From CADCWN01 sp046328475 (GTDB lineage: Bacteria > Chloroflexota > Chloroflexia > Thermomicrobiales > CADCWN01), in NCBI GenBank assembly GCA_046328475.1, contig JAXLWN010000033.1:10607-74606 (forward strand): 64,000 bases of DNA, in the 5' to 3' direction. The position numbers and the translations under genes were made by a program. The notes beneath the pieces are model-generated. The model ran no database searches. It was not told the origin of the DNA and worked only from the letters and a program-made list of their open reading frames with translations. Every line of letters starts with the position of its first letter. Within the stretch, counting starts at the first letter, position 1. Shown here piece by piece: positions 1 through 9,498 of this stretch.

Positions 1-2
1 CG

Positions 3-566
3 CTCTACGTCACCGGCGGGGCCTTCGGCGCGCAGACGATCAACACCACCCTCGCGACCATCCTGCCCGACCTGCTCTCGCGCTACCAGATCATCCACTC
101 GCGCGGCACCCAGCAGGAGCGCCCCACCCTGGCCGACCTCCAGGCCGCCGCCGCCGCCCTCCCGGCCGAGCAGCGGGCGCGCTACGTCGTCCGCGAGTTC
201 ATCGGCCCGGAGCTGCCGCACGTCTACGCCCTCGCCTCGCTCGTCGTCGGGCGGGCTGGGGCCGGGACCGTGGCGGAACTGGCCGCGCTCGGCAAGCCCG
301 CCATCCTCATTCCCCTCCCCGGCACCGGCGGCGACGAGCAGACCAAGAACGCCCGCCTCCTCGCCGACGCGGGCGGCGCGGTCATGCTCATCGAGCGCGA
401 CCTCACCCCGGACGGCCTGGTCGCCGCGATCGACCGCCTCCTCGCCCCCGCCGCCCGCGACGCCCTGGCGCGCATGGGCGAAGCCGCCCGCACCCAGTCC
501 CCGGGCAACGCCGCCGAGCGCCTCGCCGACGAAGTCCTGCGCCTCGCCAACGGCAGCCCGCAGTAG
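3..566 (+). CDS. MurG-like glycosyltransferase, 3' part
   Basis: The gene is open at the left edge; about 187 residues of the C-terminal half are present. The sequence shows a GT-B nucleotide-sugar site: GAFGAQTIN at the start, GRAGAGTVAEL and PLPGTGGDEQTKNA. MurG adds GlcNAc to lipid I on the cytoplasmic face of the membrane in peptidoglycan synthesis, and this is the best family match. Two signature spots deviate: MurG usually has GGSQGA and DHQ where this protein has GAFGAQ and DEQ. A related glycosyltransferase is therefore possible. A perfect hairpin follows the stop codon. Confidence 0.75.
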   Translation, partial: LYVTGGAFGAQTINTTLATILPDLLSRYQIIHSRGTQQERPTLADLQAAAAALPAEQRARYVVREFIGPELPHVYALASLVVGRAGAGTVAELAALGKPAILIPLPGTGGDEQTKNARLLADAGGAVMLIERDLTPDGLVAAIDRLLAPAARDALARMGEAARTQSPGNAAERLADEVLRLANGSPQ

Positions 567-580
567 CCCCGCGTAAGAGA

Positions 581-614
581 ACGCGCCGCACCGGGCAATT
601 CCGGTGCGGCGCGT
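581..614. terminator. Perfect palindrome between convergent genes
   Basis: A 14-bp perfect stem with a 6-base GCAATT loop sits between two convergent genes. There is no T tract on either side. It could act as a bidirectional terminator or mRNA 3'-end stabiliser. Confidence 0.6.
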
Positions 615-631
615 GGCTCAACTCGCAGCAA

Positions 632-1975
632 TTACGGCTTCGGCGTGGCCGGGGCGCTCGGGCGCGTGGGCACCGGCGTTGCGGTCGGCGGCGGCGTGGC
701 TGGCACCGGCGTCGGCGTCGGCGGCTCCGGCGTCGGCGAAGGCGTCGGCGCGGGGGTCTGCGTCTGGGTCGGCGTCGGCGTCGGCGTTGGCGTCTTGATG
801 ATCACCACCGGCGTCTGGGTGCCGCCCGCCACTTGCGGCGGCAGCGTCGCGGTCGGCGTCGCGGTCGCGGGCTTCGTCGTCGGCGTCGGCACCTGCGTGG
901 ACGGACGGGTTGTCGGCGTCGCCGTCCCCGCCGTACCGCCGGTCGGCGTCGCGCTCGGTCGCGGCGTCGGGGTCTTCGTCGCCGTGACAGCCGTGCCAGT
1001 CGCAGCGGCAGTTGTGGCAGTCGCCGTGGCGGTCGCCTTTGTCGGCGTCGCGGTCGCGCGCGGCACCTCGGGCTCCTCACCCGGCAGCGTCGCCGCCTGC
1101 ACCGTCGGCGCGGGCGTCGGGGAGGCTGGCACAGGGGTCGGCGTCGGGCCATTCGCCACCACCGGCGGCGGAGTCGGCGTCACCGTCGGCGGGCTGCCCG
1201 GGTCGCCCGGTGGCGGGCTCGTGGGCGCGGACGGCCCGCTCGGCGGCGGCGTAGTCGTAACCGGCGGCGTGGACGGCACCGGCGGCGTCACATTGACGGC
1301 GGTCACCGGCGTCGGGCTGGGGCTGGGCGTGGGCGGCAGATTGGCGACGACCGCGCTAGCCCTGGCCGCAACGCCCCCACCCAGATTACCGGCCAGCTGA
1401 TCAACGCCCCCGCTATTGGCGGCGACCACGCGCCTGGCGTTCGCATTCGCCAGCCCACTGATCGCCCCCGCCAGTTGGTCGAGCGCGACCGGATTCGTCA
1501 CCGTCAGGAAGGGTTCCGGCGTCGGGGTCGCTACCCCCGCCGTCGCGGTCGCGCCACTGGCCGACTGCGCACCGGGGGTGGCCGTCACAATCTGCTGCAC
1601 GGCGGCAACCTGGCTCGGCACGCCCGACACGGTCAGCGTCGGCGCGGCCTGCCCGACCACCTGCGTGCGATTGGCGGTCGCCGCCCCGCGCTCATTCCCG
1701 GCCAACCAGCCGACCGTCGCCGTGCCGCCAAGCGCGAGCAGCGCCAGCACCGCCGCCCCGAGCCGTGGGATGGCCGGGAGCAGGTGGCGCGGCGCGGCCT
1801 GCTGCCGGGCGGGCAGCGCCGCCAGCATCGCCGGGTTGAACGCCTGGAAGATCAGCAGCGTCTCGCGGCACTGCGCGCACTCGCGCAGGTGCTGCTCGAC
1901 GGTGTAGCGTTCCGCCTTCGTCAGCGCGTTGTCGACCAGCGCCGAGAGTAACGGCTCGGCCTCAGAGCAATTCAT
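632..1975 (-). CDS. zf-HC2 anti-sigma-like membrane protein with Pro/Thr-rich tail
   Basis: 447 residues. Residues 1-45 look like a zf-HC2 zinc finger (C3, H29, C33, C36), the fold that holds partner sigma factors in many anti-sigma factors. One membrane segment lies at about 71-93. The rest is Ala/Val-rich and then, from about residue 215, a long low-complexity Pro/Thr/Ser tail that would lie outside the cell and could span or bind the wall. The start codon overlaps the stop of the upstream regulator gene as ATGA, so the two are almost certainly translated together. I infer that this protein is the membrane tether or inhibitor of that regulator, as in sigma/anti-sigma pairs. Confidence 0.7.
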   Translation of the reverse strand: MNCSEAEPLLSALVDNALTKAERYTVEQHLRECAQCRETLLIFQAFNPAMLAALPARQQAAPRHLLPAIPRLGAAVLALLALGGTATVGWLAGNERGAATANRTQVVGQAAPTLTVSGVPSQVAAVQQIVTATPGAQSASGATATAGVATPTPEPFLTVTNPVALDQLAGAISGLANANARRVVAANSGGVDQLAGNLGGGVAARASAVVANLPPTPSPSPTPVTAVNVTPPVPSTPPVTTTPPPSGPSAPTSPPPGDPGSPPTVTPTPPPVVANGPTPTPVPASPTPAPTVQAATLPGEEPEVPRATATPTKATATATATTAAATGTAVTATKTPTPRPSATPTGGTAGTATPTTRPSTQVPTPTTKPATATPTATLPPQVAGGTQTPVVIIKTPTPTPTPTQTQTPAPTPSPTPEPPTPTPVPATPPPTATPVPTRPSAPATPKP

Positions 1976-3621
1976 CGTGTATCCCCGGCCCGCCCTTCCG
2001 TCGGCGTAGTGGCGCTGGCCTCATAAAGTCGCTTGAAAAGTTTGCGGGCGTTGTAGAGGTGCTCGCGCACCTCCGCGCCGCCGATGCCGAGCAACTCGCC
2101 CGCTTCGTCATAGGAATAGCCATGTTGTAGGCAGAAGGCCAGGCTCGCCCGCTGGTCGGCGCTCAAGTCGGCCAGCACGATCCGCGCCAGCACATCGGCG
2201 CGGCGGCGCAGATCGATCGGCGTCGGCGCGGGGCGCGGCGCAGCTCCCTTCGGCGTGCTGCCCAGCACCCGGTCTTCTTCCGGCGGGGCCTGCAACGCGC
2301 GCTGGTCGAGATCTTCGACGATCCGCGCGAGCGCCCGCCCCCGCAGCGCGCTCTCGGAGAGCAGCCAGTCGGACACGCGCGCTTCGAGCGACGCCCGCTC
2401 CGTCGCGCCAATCGTGCTGTAGGCGACATCGTGGATCATGCCGTGCGCGAAGCGATAGGTCACCTCCGGCCCGCCGTGCCAGCGAATGATCAGGCGGCGG
2501 CGGGTCAGTTCGCGCAACGCGGCGTCGATCGCCCAGCGGTCGGGCATCGTCGATTCGGTGACCATCGCGATGGCCCGGTAGGCGAACCGGGGGCCGATCG
2601 CGGCGGCGGCGAATAACACCTCGCGGGCCGTCGGCGACAGCGCGGCGATCCGCGCCTGGATGGCATCGAGCAGCGTGGCCGGGACTGGCGCGAGGCCGTC
2701 CCCCTCCCCATGCTCCAGGATCGCCAGCGTCGCCTGCTCGATCAGCAGCGGATTCCCCCCGGCCGCGAACGCCAGCGCCTCGACCGTCGCGGGCGCGAGC
2801 TCCCGGTCGCCGGCGATGGCGGCGATCAGCCGGGTGCTCTCCCCATGCGCCAGCGGCCCGAGGAAGAGCTGCGCGTGGCGCGCGATGTCGGGCCAGTCGT
2901 GCGACCAGTCGGCATGGTGGGTGCAGATGATCAGCGCGGGGCCATCGGTCAGCTTCGGCAGCAGCGCATCGAGCACCGCCAGGCTGGCGGCGTCGGCCCA
3001 CTCCAGATCTTCGAGCACCACGACCAGTTGCCCGCCCTCCACCACCCGCCAGAGCGCCCGCGCCAGCGCCTCGATCAGCGGCCTGGTCGGCGGGCCGCCC
3101 CGATTCTCGGGGTCGCGCGCCTCCCTGGCGAGCGCCAGGAGCGACCAGCGCTCGGTCGTCGGGGCTTCCTCGGCGAGGCGCTCCAGCGCCGCCCCCAGCC
3201 GCGCCGTCGCGTCCCGCTCGGAACGCTCACCGGTCCAGGGTGCCAGCAGATCGACGAGCAACTGGAACGGGACGTAGGTCGCGTGCGAGTGCGCCTGACC
3301 AACGAGCCAGAGCGCCTGCGGGGCCTCTTCATCGATCGTGTCGCCGAGTTCCCGGATGAGCCGCGAGCGCCCGGACCCATTCTCGCCGACCAGCGACACG
3401 AGTTGGCCATAGCCGATGTGGGCGTTCCGCCAGGCGGCGCGCAGGCGGCGCAGCGGATGATCGTGGCCGATGAGCGGGGTTTCGGCGTAGCCGTCGGACG
3501 CTTCAGTTTGTGGGCGGAGGAGGGCGCTACCGCTGTGCCGGACGACGCGCGCGTTCGAGCCGCAGTATGGGCAGCGGGCAAGATCATTCGCCACGGGCCG
3601 GGCACAGTGCGGGCAGTTCAC
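1972..3621 (-). CDS. Zinc ribbon-AAA ATPase-HTH (sigma region 4-like) regulator
   Basis: 549 residues from a GTG start; the ATPase type is that found in MalT- and guanylate-cyclase-associated regulators. An N-terminal zinc ribbon has C3, C6, C17 and C20. The ATPase module spans about 50-400, with a P-loop at 79-86 (GENGSGRS) and Walker B at about 199-205 followed by EDLEWAD. The invariant P-loop lysine is replaced by arginine, so nucleotide hydrolysis may be weak or lost. Residues about 490-540 resemble sigma-70 region 4 (LSADQRASLAF ... YSYDEAGELLGIG). No sigma region 2 is visible. The gene overlaps the zf-HC2 gene by 4 bp, which suggests an anti-sigma-like partner. Function is inferred. Confidence 0.7.
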   Translation of the reverse strand: MNCPHCARPVANDLARCPYCGSNARVVRHSGSALLRPQTEASDGYAETPLIGHDHPLRRLRAAWRNAHIGYGQLVSLVGENGSGRSRLIRELGDTIDEEAPQALWLVGQAHSHATYVPFQLLVDLLAPWTGERSERDATARLGAALERLAEEAPTTERWSLLALAREARDPENRGGPPTRPLIEALARALWRVVEGGQLVVVLEDLEWADAASLAVLDALLPKLTDGPALIICTHHADWSHDWPDIARHAQLFLGPLAHGESTRLIAAIAGDRELAPATVEALAFAAGGNPLLIEQATLAILEHGEGDGLAPVPATLLDAIQARIAALSPTAREVLFAAAAIGPRFAYRAIAMVTESTMPDRWAIDAALRELTRRRLIIRWHGGPEVTYRFAHGMIHDVAYSTIGATERASLEARVSDWLLSESALRGRALARIVEDLDQRALQAPPEEDRVLGSTPKGAAPRPAPTPIDLRRRADVLARIVLADLSADQRASLAFCLQHGYSYDEAGELLGIGGAEVREHLYNARKLFKRLYEASATTPTEGRAGDTR

Positions 3622-4046
3622 CGTCCACCTCGAGACATGCGACGGGGTTTGGGGGGTCCACGTCGCTGTGGATAACTACCCAGAAGCGTACAGGACTCCC
3701 AGGACCGGGTGCAACCGAATCGTCTGGTACGTTGGTCCTATTTCGGTACGAACGGAAGTAGCCCATCCCGGCAAAGGTCCCAGTACTTCCGGTCAGGTGG
3801 AGGTGAGCAGCGGCACGACCATCGCAAAAAGCGGCGAACGAACGCGGAAATACGCCCCATGACGCAACCGCCCCGCCTGTCTAGAAACGGGCCGAATTGC
3901 GGGACGAATGGCGGGAGGATCGGACCGGTAGGATGGGGAGGGTCCTCCCACCTCACACTGGCGACAGGGGACTTTCGGGGGAGGTTTCCGCGCACCCAGG
4001 GCTACACGGATGAAGCTGCCACATCGCGGGCCAGACGGCCCCGAAA
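3622..4046. other. Intergenic region upstream of the regulator pair
   Basis: About 425 bp between the regulator start and the probable end of radA. I see no conserved ORF and no clear promoter or operator. The promoter of the regulator pair should lie here on the minus strand. Confidence 0.4.
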
Positions 4047-5483
4047 TCACTCCCTGCGCCCAGTCGCCTGATCCCCGGCCCGCTTGCCAGCCCCGCCCGA
4101 CTCACCGATCAGGACCTGGTTGATCGCCTCACCGACGGAAGCGCGGTGCGAATGGTGAGGCCGGGGATGCTAGGGAGTCGGTCGCGGCGGGCGGCCGGGA
4201 TGACCGCACGGCCGAAGCCGAGGCGCGCGGCCTCATGCAGCCGCCGGGCGATATCGCCGACCGAGCGGAGTTCGCCGGAGAGGCCAATCTCGCCGATCAT
4301 CACCGTGCCGGGGTCGATCGGCACGTCGCGGAAGGAGGAGGCGATCGCCCCGGCGACGGCGAGATCGACCGCCGGTTCGTCCACCTTCAGCCCGCCCACG
4401 ACGTTGACGAACAGGTCCTGACCGCCGAGCGGCAACTCGACACGCTTGCCGAGGACCGCCGCGAGCATCTGCAAGCGCGTGGCATCCACGCCGTTCGCCG
4501 CCCGCCGTGGCATCGGGTTCTGCGTGACGGAGGTCAGCGCCTGGACCTCGACCAGCAACGGTCGGGTCCCCTCCAGCGTCACCGCCACGGTGGAGCCGGA
4601 GGCGCTCTCGGCGCGCTCCTGGAGGAACGCCTCCGAGGGATTCAGCACCTCGCGCATCCCGCCATCGGTCATCTCGAAGATGCCGACCTCGTTGGTGGAG
4701 CCGAAGCGATTCTTCACTGCGCGCAGGATGCGGTACTGCCCGAAGCGATCCCCTTCGAGGTAGAGGACCGCGTCCACCATGTGTTCCAGCACGCGCGGCC
4801 CGGCGATCGAGCCTTCCTTGGTCACGTGCCCGACGATCAGCACCGGCACCTGGGCGGGCTTGGCCCAGCGCATCAGCCGCTCGGTCGAACTGCGCACCTG
4901 GCTGACACTCCCCGCAGCGGACGAGACTTCCTCCAGGTAGACAGTCTGGATCGAGTCGACGATCAGCAGCCCCGGTTGATCCTCCTCGGCGGCGTCGAGG
5001 ATCATGTCGAGGTTCGTCTCGGAGAGGACGTTGAACCCGGCGGTCGGCAGCCCCAGCCGCTCGACGCGCAACTTCAGCCGCTGCGCCGACTCCTCCGCCG
5101 ACACGTAGAGCGATCCACCATTGCGCGATGCGAGATGGGCGGCCACTTCCGTGATGAGTGTGCTCTTGCCAATTCCGGATCGCCGCCGATCAGCACCAGG
5201 GAGCCGGGCACCAGTCCGCCACCGACGACGCGGTTGAACTCGGAAATTGGCACCTGGATCCGCTCGTGGCCCGCGCTGCTGACCTGGTCGAGCGGTGTGG
5301 CCGCACGAGCGCGGGGCGACGGCCACGCGAGAGGGCCGAGACATTGCCACCGGTCGGCGCGTTGCGCGCGATGGCCGTCTCGTTCATCGACTCCCATTCG
5401 CCGCACTGCGGGCAGCGCCCGTGCCACTTCGGGCTGGTGAAACCGCAGTTGCTACAGATGTACTGTGAGGTCGCTTTCGGCAT
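4047..5483 (-). CDS. radA: DNA repair protein RadA, frameshifted
   Basis: RadA is a RecA-like ATPase that promotes branch migration in recombinational repair. The N-terminal C4 zinc finger is intact (CSNCGF ... CPQCGEW). The core shows GGDP-GIGKSTL, the KNRFG motif (VKNRFGSTNEVG) and a Lon-like C-terminal domain. Three reading-frame changes interrupt it: near 5290 between SRGRRP and TPLDQVS; near 5180, where one base is missing inside the Walker A GGDPGIGKS; and near 4128, after which a typical ending (GEAINQVLIGE) continues in another frame to a stop at 4047. The usual length is about 450-460 residues, which the restored gene matches. RadA is widely conserved, so sequencing error is more likely than true loss. 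Confidence 0.85.
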
Positions 5484-5523
5484 GAGTCTTTACCATCCTG
5501 AATCATAGGGCTATAGAAAGGGA

Positions 5524-6063
5524 TCACTCCGTCTCGGTCGGCGCGGGTTCGTGCTGACGCTCGATTCGCAGCCCCTCGTCGAGGATGATTCGCGCGCTGC
5601 CGGCATGAAGCCCCAGGCGAGATTGGCGAGCAGTTCGTCCGGGGCAACGACGCGCCGGGCGCTCCCGGCGTGGCGCGGCAAGAAACGCATCGAGTTCGAC
5701 GCGCGCCCAGAAGCGCGCCTGATAGTAGAGCGCCGGGCCGTCGGTGCGCTGCGGATCGTCGACACGCTGGCAGCCGATGTAGGCGCTCTCGATGACGCGC
5801 GCGGACGCCGCCTCGCGCACCGCGCGCACCAGGGCGAAGCTTCCAGCGTCTCGTCAGGCCTGCGGATGACCGCCGGGGAGGGTCCAATTCGCGCCATCGC
5901 CGGTGATCAGGACGATCTTCCCGTCGCCGCTGAAGCAGAGGCCAAGCACCTGCGTGGTCAGGCGCCGCGAAGGGCGGAAGGGTGGCGGCTGCCAGGTGGC
6001 CGTCACCGTCCGCCCTTCCCACTCGATTCGCTCTACTTGCACCGTCGCGCGCTGATCGGCCAA
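5524..6063 (-). pseudogene. Nudix hydrolase-like gene, frameshifted
   Basis: The product would be a Nudix pyrophosphohydrolase. The pieces LCFSGDGKIVLITGDGANWTLP, GGHPQ, PDETLEA and LVRAVREAASARVIES lie in three successive frames, so two frameshifts fall inside the Nudix box near 5865-5890. Even when restored, the box reads RAVREA where REVREE is expected, so two usual metal-binding acidic residues are missing. The rest (GCQRVDDPQRTDGPALYYQARFWA) fits the family. The start is unclear; a TTG at 6063 or a GTG at 6042 is possible, and the frame stays open up to the carboxylase gene. It may be a decaying gene or an error-damaged one. Confidence 0.5.
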
Positions 6064-6214
6064 GGAGTCGCTCCGTTGCGATACGAAGGGCGACACGCCA
6101 ACCGCGCTCTCGCCAGAGAGAAGTATAGCGTGATACCACGAACGAGTTTGAACAATTGTGGGAAGAATGGCGGATGAACTCCAGGCCGCACGGCGCGCCT
6201 GGAAGTTCCCGAGG

Positions 6215-8235
6215 CTACTCCTCGATCTCCGCAAGTACGGCCCCGGCAGCCACGACCGCGCCGATCGCGTAGGGAAGGCGGCGAACGGTTCCGGCGTGGG
6301 GGGCGGCGATGGTGTGCTCCATCTTCATCGCTTCGAGCACGAGGAGGGGTTGATTGGCGCTGACGGTGTCGCCGACCGCGACCGCGAGGCTGAGGATTTT
6401 GCCCGGCATCGGCGCGGTCAACGCTGCGTGGCCGAGATCGTGATTTGAGGCGACGAGGGCCGTCTCGACAGAAGGCGGGGCGGGCTTCGTCAGGCGATAG
6501 GTGCCGCCCGCCCAGGCGATCAGGTAGCCTTCGGGGGCGATGGTGCCGCGCAAGGAGAGCAACCGCACGCCCTCACGAATCACGAGTTCGCCATTGGCGC
6601 GGCGCTCGACGTGGATGGTCGCACGCTCGTCACCAAAGCCGACGTGCCAGGTACCGCCATCGCCGCGCGCGGTGGTGAGCAGGTGGTCGGCCTCGGCGTG
6701 GCGCAGGCGGAGGGTGGTCCCGCCGCCGCCACCGGCTTGCCAGGAACCGAGCGCACGCCAGGGGTTCGCCGGGCGTCCGGTCTGGCGTGTGCGCTCCTCG
6801 CGGTCGAGGATATCGAGCGCGGCTGCGCCGAGGAGGATTTCGCGGGGGAGTTGGTTGCGCGATTCAATCGCGGGGAGCAGGGAGATGAAGCTGGTCGTCG
6901 TGTTGCCGGCGCGGAAAGACGGGTCTTGGGCGATGCGCAGGAGGTAGGGGAGATTCGTGGTCGGGCCGAGCACGGCGTAGTCGCGCAAGGCGCGGGTGAG
7001 CCGTGCGATCGCGGCCGGGCGATCTGGGGCGTGAACGATCAACTTGGCGAGTTGCGGGTCGTAGTGGACGCTCACCTCGTCGCCGGTGGCGACGCCGGCA
7101 TCGTTGCGGATACCGGGGCCGTCGGGTGGCGCGAAAAGGCGGATGGGGCCGCTCGACGGCAGGAAGCCCGCCGCCGCATCCTCGGCGTAGATGCGGCACT
7201 CGATCGCGTGGCCGCGCAGCGCGACGGCGTCCTGGGTGATGGGGAGCGGTTCGCCCGCCGCGACGGAGAATTGGAGGTGGACGAGATCGAGGCCGGTGAC
7301 TAATTCCGTCACCGGGTGCTCGACTTGCAAGCGGGTGTTCATCTCCAGGAAGTAGTAGCGGCCCTCGGCGTCGAGCAGGAATTCGACCGTGCCCGCACCG
7401 ACATAGTTGACCGCCCGCGCCGCAGCGACGGCTGCAGCGCCGAGTTGGGCGCGCAATTCGGCGTCCACGGCGGGCGAGGGGGCCTCTTCGAGGATCTTCT
7501 GGTGGCGGCGCTGGATGGAGCACTCGCGCTCGCCGAGGTGGATGATGTTGCCGTGGGCGTCGGCGAAGAGTTGGACCTCGATGTGGCGCGGGTCGCGCAG
7601 GTACTTCTCCAGGAAGATGCGGTCGTCGCCGAAGGCGGCGCTCGCCTCGCGCCGCGCCCCGGCGAGGGCGCTGGCGAAGTCGGCCGCGCGCTCCACGGCG
7701 CGCATGCCGCGACCACCGCCACCGGCCGCCGCCTTGATCAGGACGGGGTAGCCGATCACCTCGGCACGGGCCAGGAGTTCGGCGTCGTCATCACCGCCGT
7801 CGTGGCCGGGGACGAGCGGGACACCGGCGTCGGCCATCAGGCGCTTGGCGGCGACTTTGTCGCCCATGGCGGCGATGGCGCGGGGCGGGGGGCCGATCCA
7901 GACAAGTCCGGCGTCGAGGACGGCCTGGGCGAAGGTGGCGTTCTCGGAGAGGAAGCCGTAGCCGGGGTGGATCGCCTCCGCGCCGCTCTGGCGGGCGGCG
8001 TCGAGGATGGCGGGGATGTTGAGGTAGCTCTCGCGGGCGGGGGCGGGCCGATGGGATAGGCCTCGTCGGCGCGGGCGACGTGGAGGGCGTGGCGATCGGC
8101 CTCGGAGTAGACGGCGATGCTGCGGAGCCCGGCCTCGCGGCAGGCGGCGATCACGCGCACGGCGATCTCGCCCCGGTTGGCGATCAGCACCGACCGGAAG
8201 GGGCGGCAGGCCAGTTCGCCCGCCGCGCCGCTCAC
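6215..8235 (-). CDS. Acyl-CoA carboxylase alpha subunit (biotin carboxylase + BCCP), one frameshift
   Basis: About 673 residues when restored. It carries ATP-dependent biotin carboxylase and the biotin carrier domain in one chain, as in acetyl/propionyl/methylcrotonyl-CoA carboxylases. Seen: N-terminal SVLIANRGEIAVRVI, the ATP-grasp glycine loop (AAAGGGGRGMR), FLEMNTRLQVEHPVTE, and the C-terminal biotin attachment motif LEAMKMEH. A single base is missing in a C-rich run near 8045, where the frame passes from AYPIGP to ARESYLNIPAI. The GTG start overlaps the ccmD stop by 4 bp. No carboxyltransferase beta subunit is in the window, so the acyl substrate cannot be assigned. Confidence 0.85.
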
Positions 8236-8447
8236 TCGCGCCGCGCTCCGGCGAGTTCGTCGCGCTCGGCGGGAGTGGCGGCGCGCGGCGTCTCGGCCGA
8301 CTGGAGGCGCGAGTCGAGGTCGTCGTTGATCGCGTCGAGGTCCTGCCGCAGCGCGCTGATCTTGTTGCCGATGAAGGCCATGTAGCCGAAGGCGAGCAAC
8401 CAGATCACCACGAAGGCGGCGAAGAGGAAGCCGATATTGTCAGGCAT
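8232..8447 (-). CDS. CcmD-like small membrane protein
   Basis: 71 residues beginning MPDNIGFLFAAF. One membrane helix at about 5-28 is followed by a charged, partly coiled-coil tail (ISALRQDLDAINDDLDSRL). This is the architecture of CcmD, which helps release haem-loaded CcmE from the CcmC complex during cytochrome c maturation. The start lies inside the end of ccmC (8-bp overlap) and the end overlaps the carboxylase start. The assignment rests on size, topology and position, since the family is poorly conserved. Confidence 0.7.
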   Translation of the reverse strand: MPDNIGFLFAAFVVIWLLAFGYMAFIGNKISALRQDLDAINDDLDSRLQSAETPRAATPAERDELAGARRE

Positions 8448-9237
8448 CGCGCCCATCTCCCATCTGTTCGTCCGCAAAGAGCAACCGCTGGCGGGCCTGA
8501 CCCACCGATGCCTCCAGCTTCGCCACCCGCAGGCGCTGGATGAGCAGGTAGAGATAGAGGAGGAAGAAGGCGAGCATCGCCACGAGCATCGCGTGGACCA
8601 TCTCGGCGGGCAGGGCGGGGTCGGCGCGCTGGACGACCGGCGCGGGATGGAGGGTGCGCCACCAGTTGACCGACTGGTTGATGATCGGGATGTCGATGCA
8701 GCCGATGATGCCGATCACCGCCGCGCTGCGGGCGATCTGCGGGGTGTCGCCGCCGTAGGAGCGGAGCATCAGGTAGCCGACGTAGATGAACCAGAGAATG
8801 AGGGTCGTGGTGAGGCGGGCGTCCCAGGTCCACCAGGTGCCCCAGATCGTCTTGCCCCAGATCGAGCCGGCGACGAGGAGGATGGTGTTCAGCAGCACGC
8901 CGACCTCAGCGGAGGCGCGGGCGACCTGATCCCAACTCTCGCGGCGCTTCCAGAGGTAGCCGATGCTGGCGACGCAGGTGGTGATGTAGGCGACATAGGT
9001 GATGATCGCCGAGCCGTAGTGGGGGTAGAAGATGCGCTGGGCGTGGCCCTGCGTCCGCTCGGTCGGGGCGTAGATCAGCGCGAAGTAGAGCATCGCGACC
9101 ATGCCGAGCGCCGCCGCGATGCCGAGGTAGCGCGCGGCCTGCGCCAACCGGTCGGTCGCCTGCGCACCCGGCACTGCAACGCGATCTGCGCGACGCCCCG
9201 CCCGTGGCCTCGCCAGGATTTGGGCCTGCTGTCCCAT
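8440..9237 (-). CDS. ccmC: Haem exporter/cytochrome c biogenesis protein CcmC
   Basis: About 265 residues with six predicted membrane helices and the tryptophan-rich haem-handling loop GKTIWGTWWTWDARLTT, the hallmark of CcmC/CcsA proteins. CcmC delivers haem to CcmE at the outer face of the membrane. The ATG at 9237 is chosen because GGAAGGAT lies just upstream and the sequence before it is repeat-rich, non-coding DNA. It heads a translationally coupled set with ccmD and the carboxylase gene. No other ccm genes are in the window. Confidence 0.85.
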   Translation of the reverse strand: MGQQAQILARPRAGRRADRVAVPGAQATDRLAQAARYLGIAAALGMVAMLYFALIYAPTERTQGHAQRIFYPHYGSAIITYVAYITTCVASIGYLWKRRESWDQVARASAEVGVLLNTILLVAGSIWGKTIWGTWWTWDARLTTTLILWFIYVGYLMLRSYGGDTPQIARSAAVIGIIGCIDIPIINQSVNWWRTLHPAPVVQRADPALPAEMVHAMLVAMLAFFLLYLYLLIQRLRVAKLEASVGQARQRLLFADEQMGDGRDA

Positions 9238-9316
9238 CGAACCATCCTTCCGTGCTCGTCGCTGGTCGCTCCTGCCATCCCTATAGGGTATTGTACCCGG
9301 CAACGGCATCTGACGG

Positions 9317-9380
9317 GAGTGCTGAGTGCTGAGTGCTGAGTGCTGAGTGAGTGACGAGTAACGAGTAACGAGTGACGAGG
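9317..9380. repeat. Heptamer tandem arrays (GAGTGCT and ACGAGTA)
   Basis: Four copies of GAGTGCT (9317-9344) are followed by about four copies of ACGAGTA/ACGAGTG (9354-9380). Both units are exactly 7 bp. They lie upstream of ccmC. No inverted partner is nearby. Confidence 0.9.
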
Positions 9381-9389
9381 GTGGGGACG

Positions 9390-9442
9390 GACCCCTCCCG
9401 CCGCTGCGGCGGCGACCCTCCCCGTGCGCGGGAGAGGGTGAG
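9390..9442. repeat. Dispersed palindromic repeat, copy 1
   Basis: Contains CCGCCGCTGCGGCGGCGACC and a GGGAGAGGGTGAG end. Nearly the same block occurs at 63709-63760, so this is a dispersed REP-like element rather than coding DNA. Confidence 0.75.
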
Positions 9443-9498
9443 GTTCGGGGCGAAGACAGGAGGTGGGGCATGGGGCGCGAGGGTAGGGGTGAGGGTGG

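Noticed and set aside
645..1400. Gly/Val-rich plus-strand open frame
   Set aside because: It is the antisense of the Pro/Thr-rich tail of the zf-HC2 protein.
9317..9380. Tandem array as a possible CRISPR
   Set aside because: Units are 7 bp and contiguous, with no spacers; no cas genes are present in the window.
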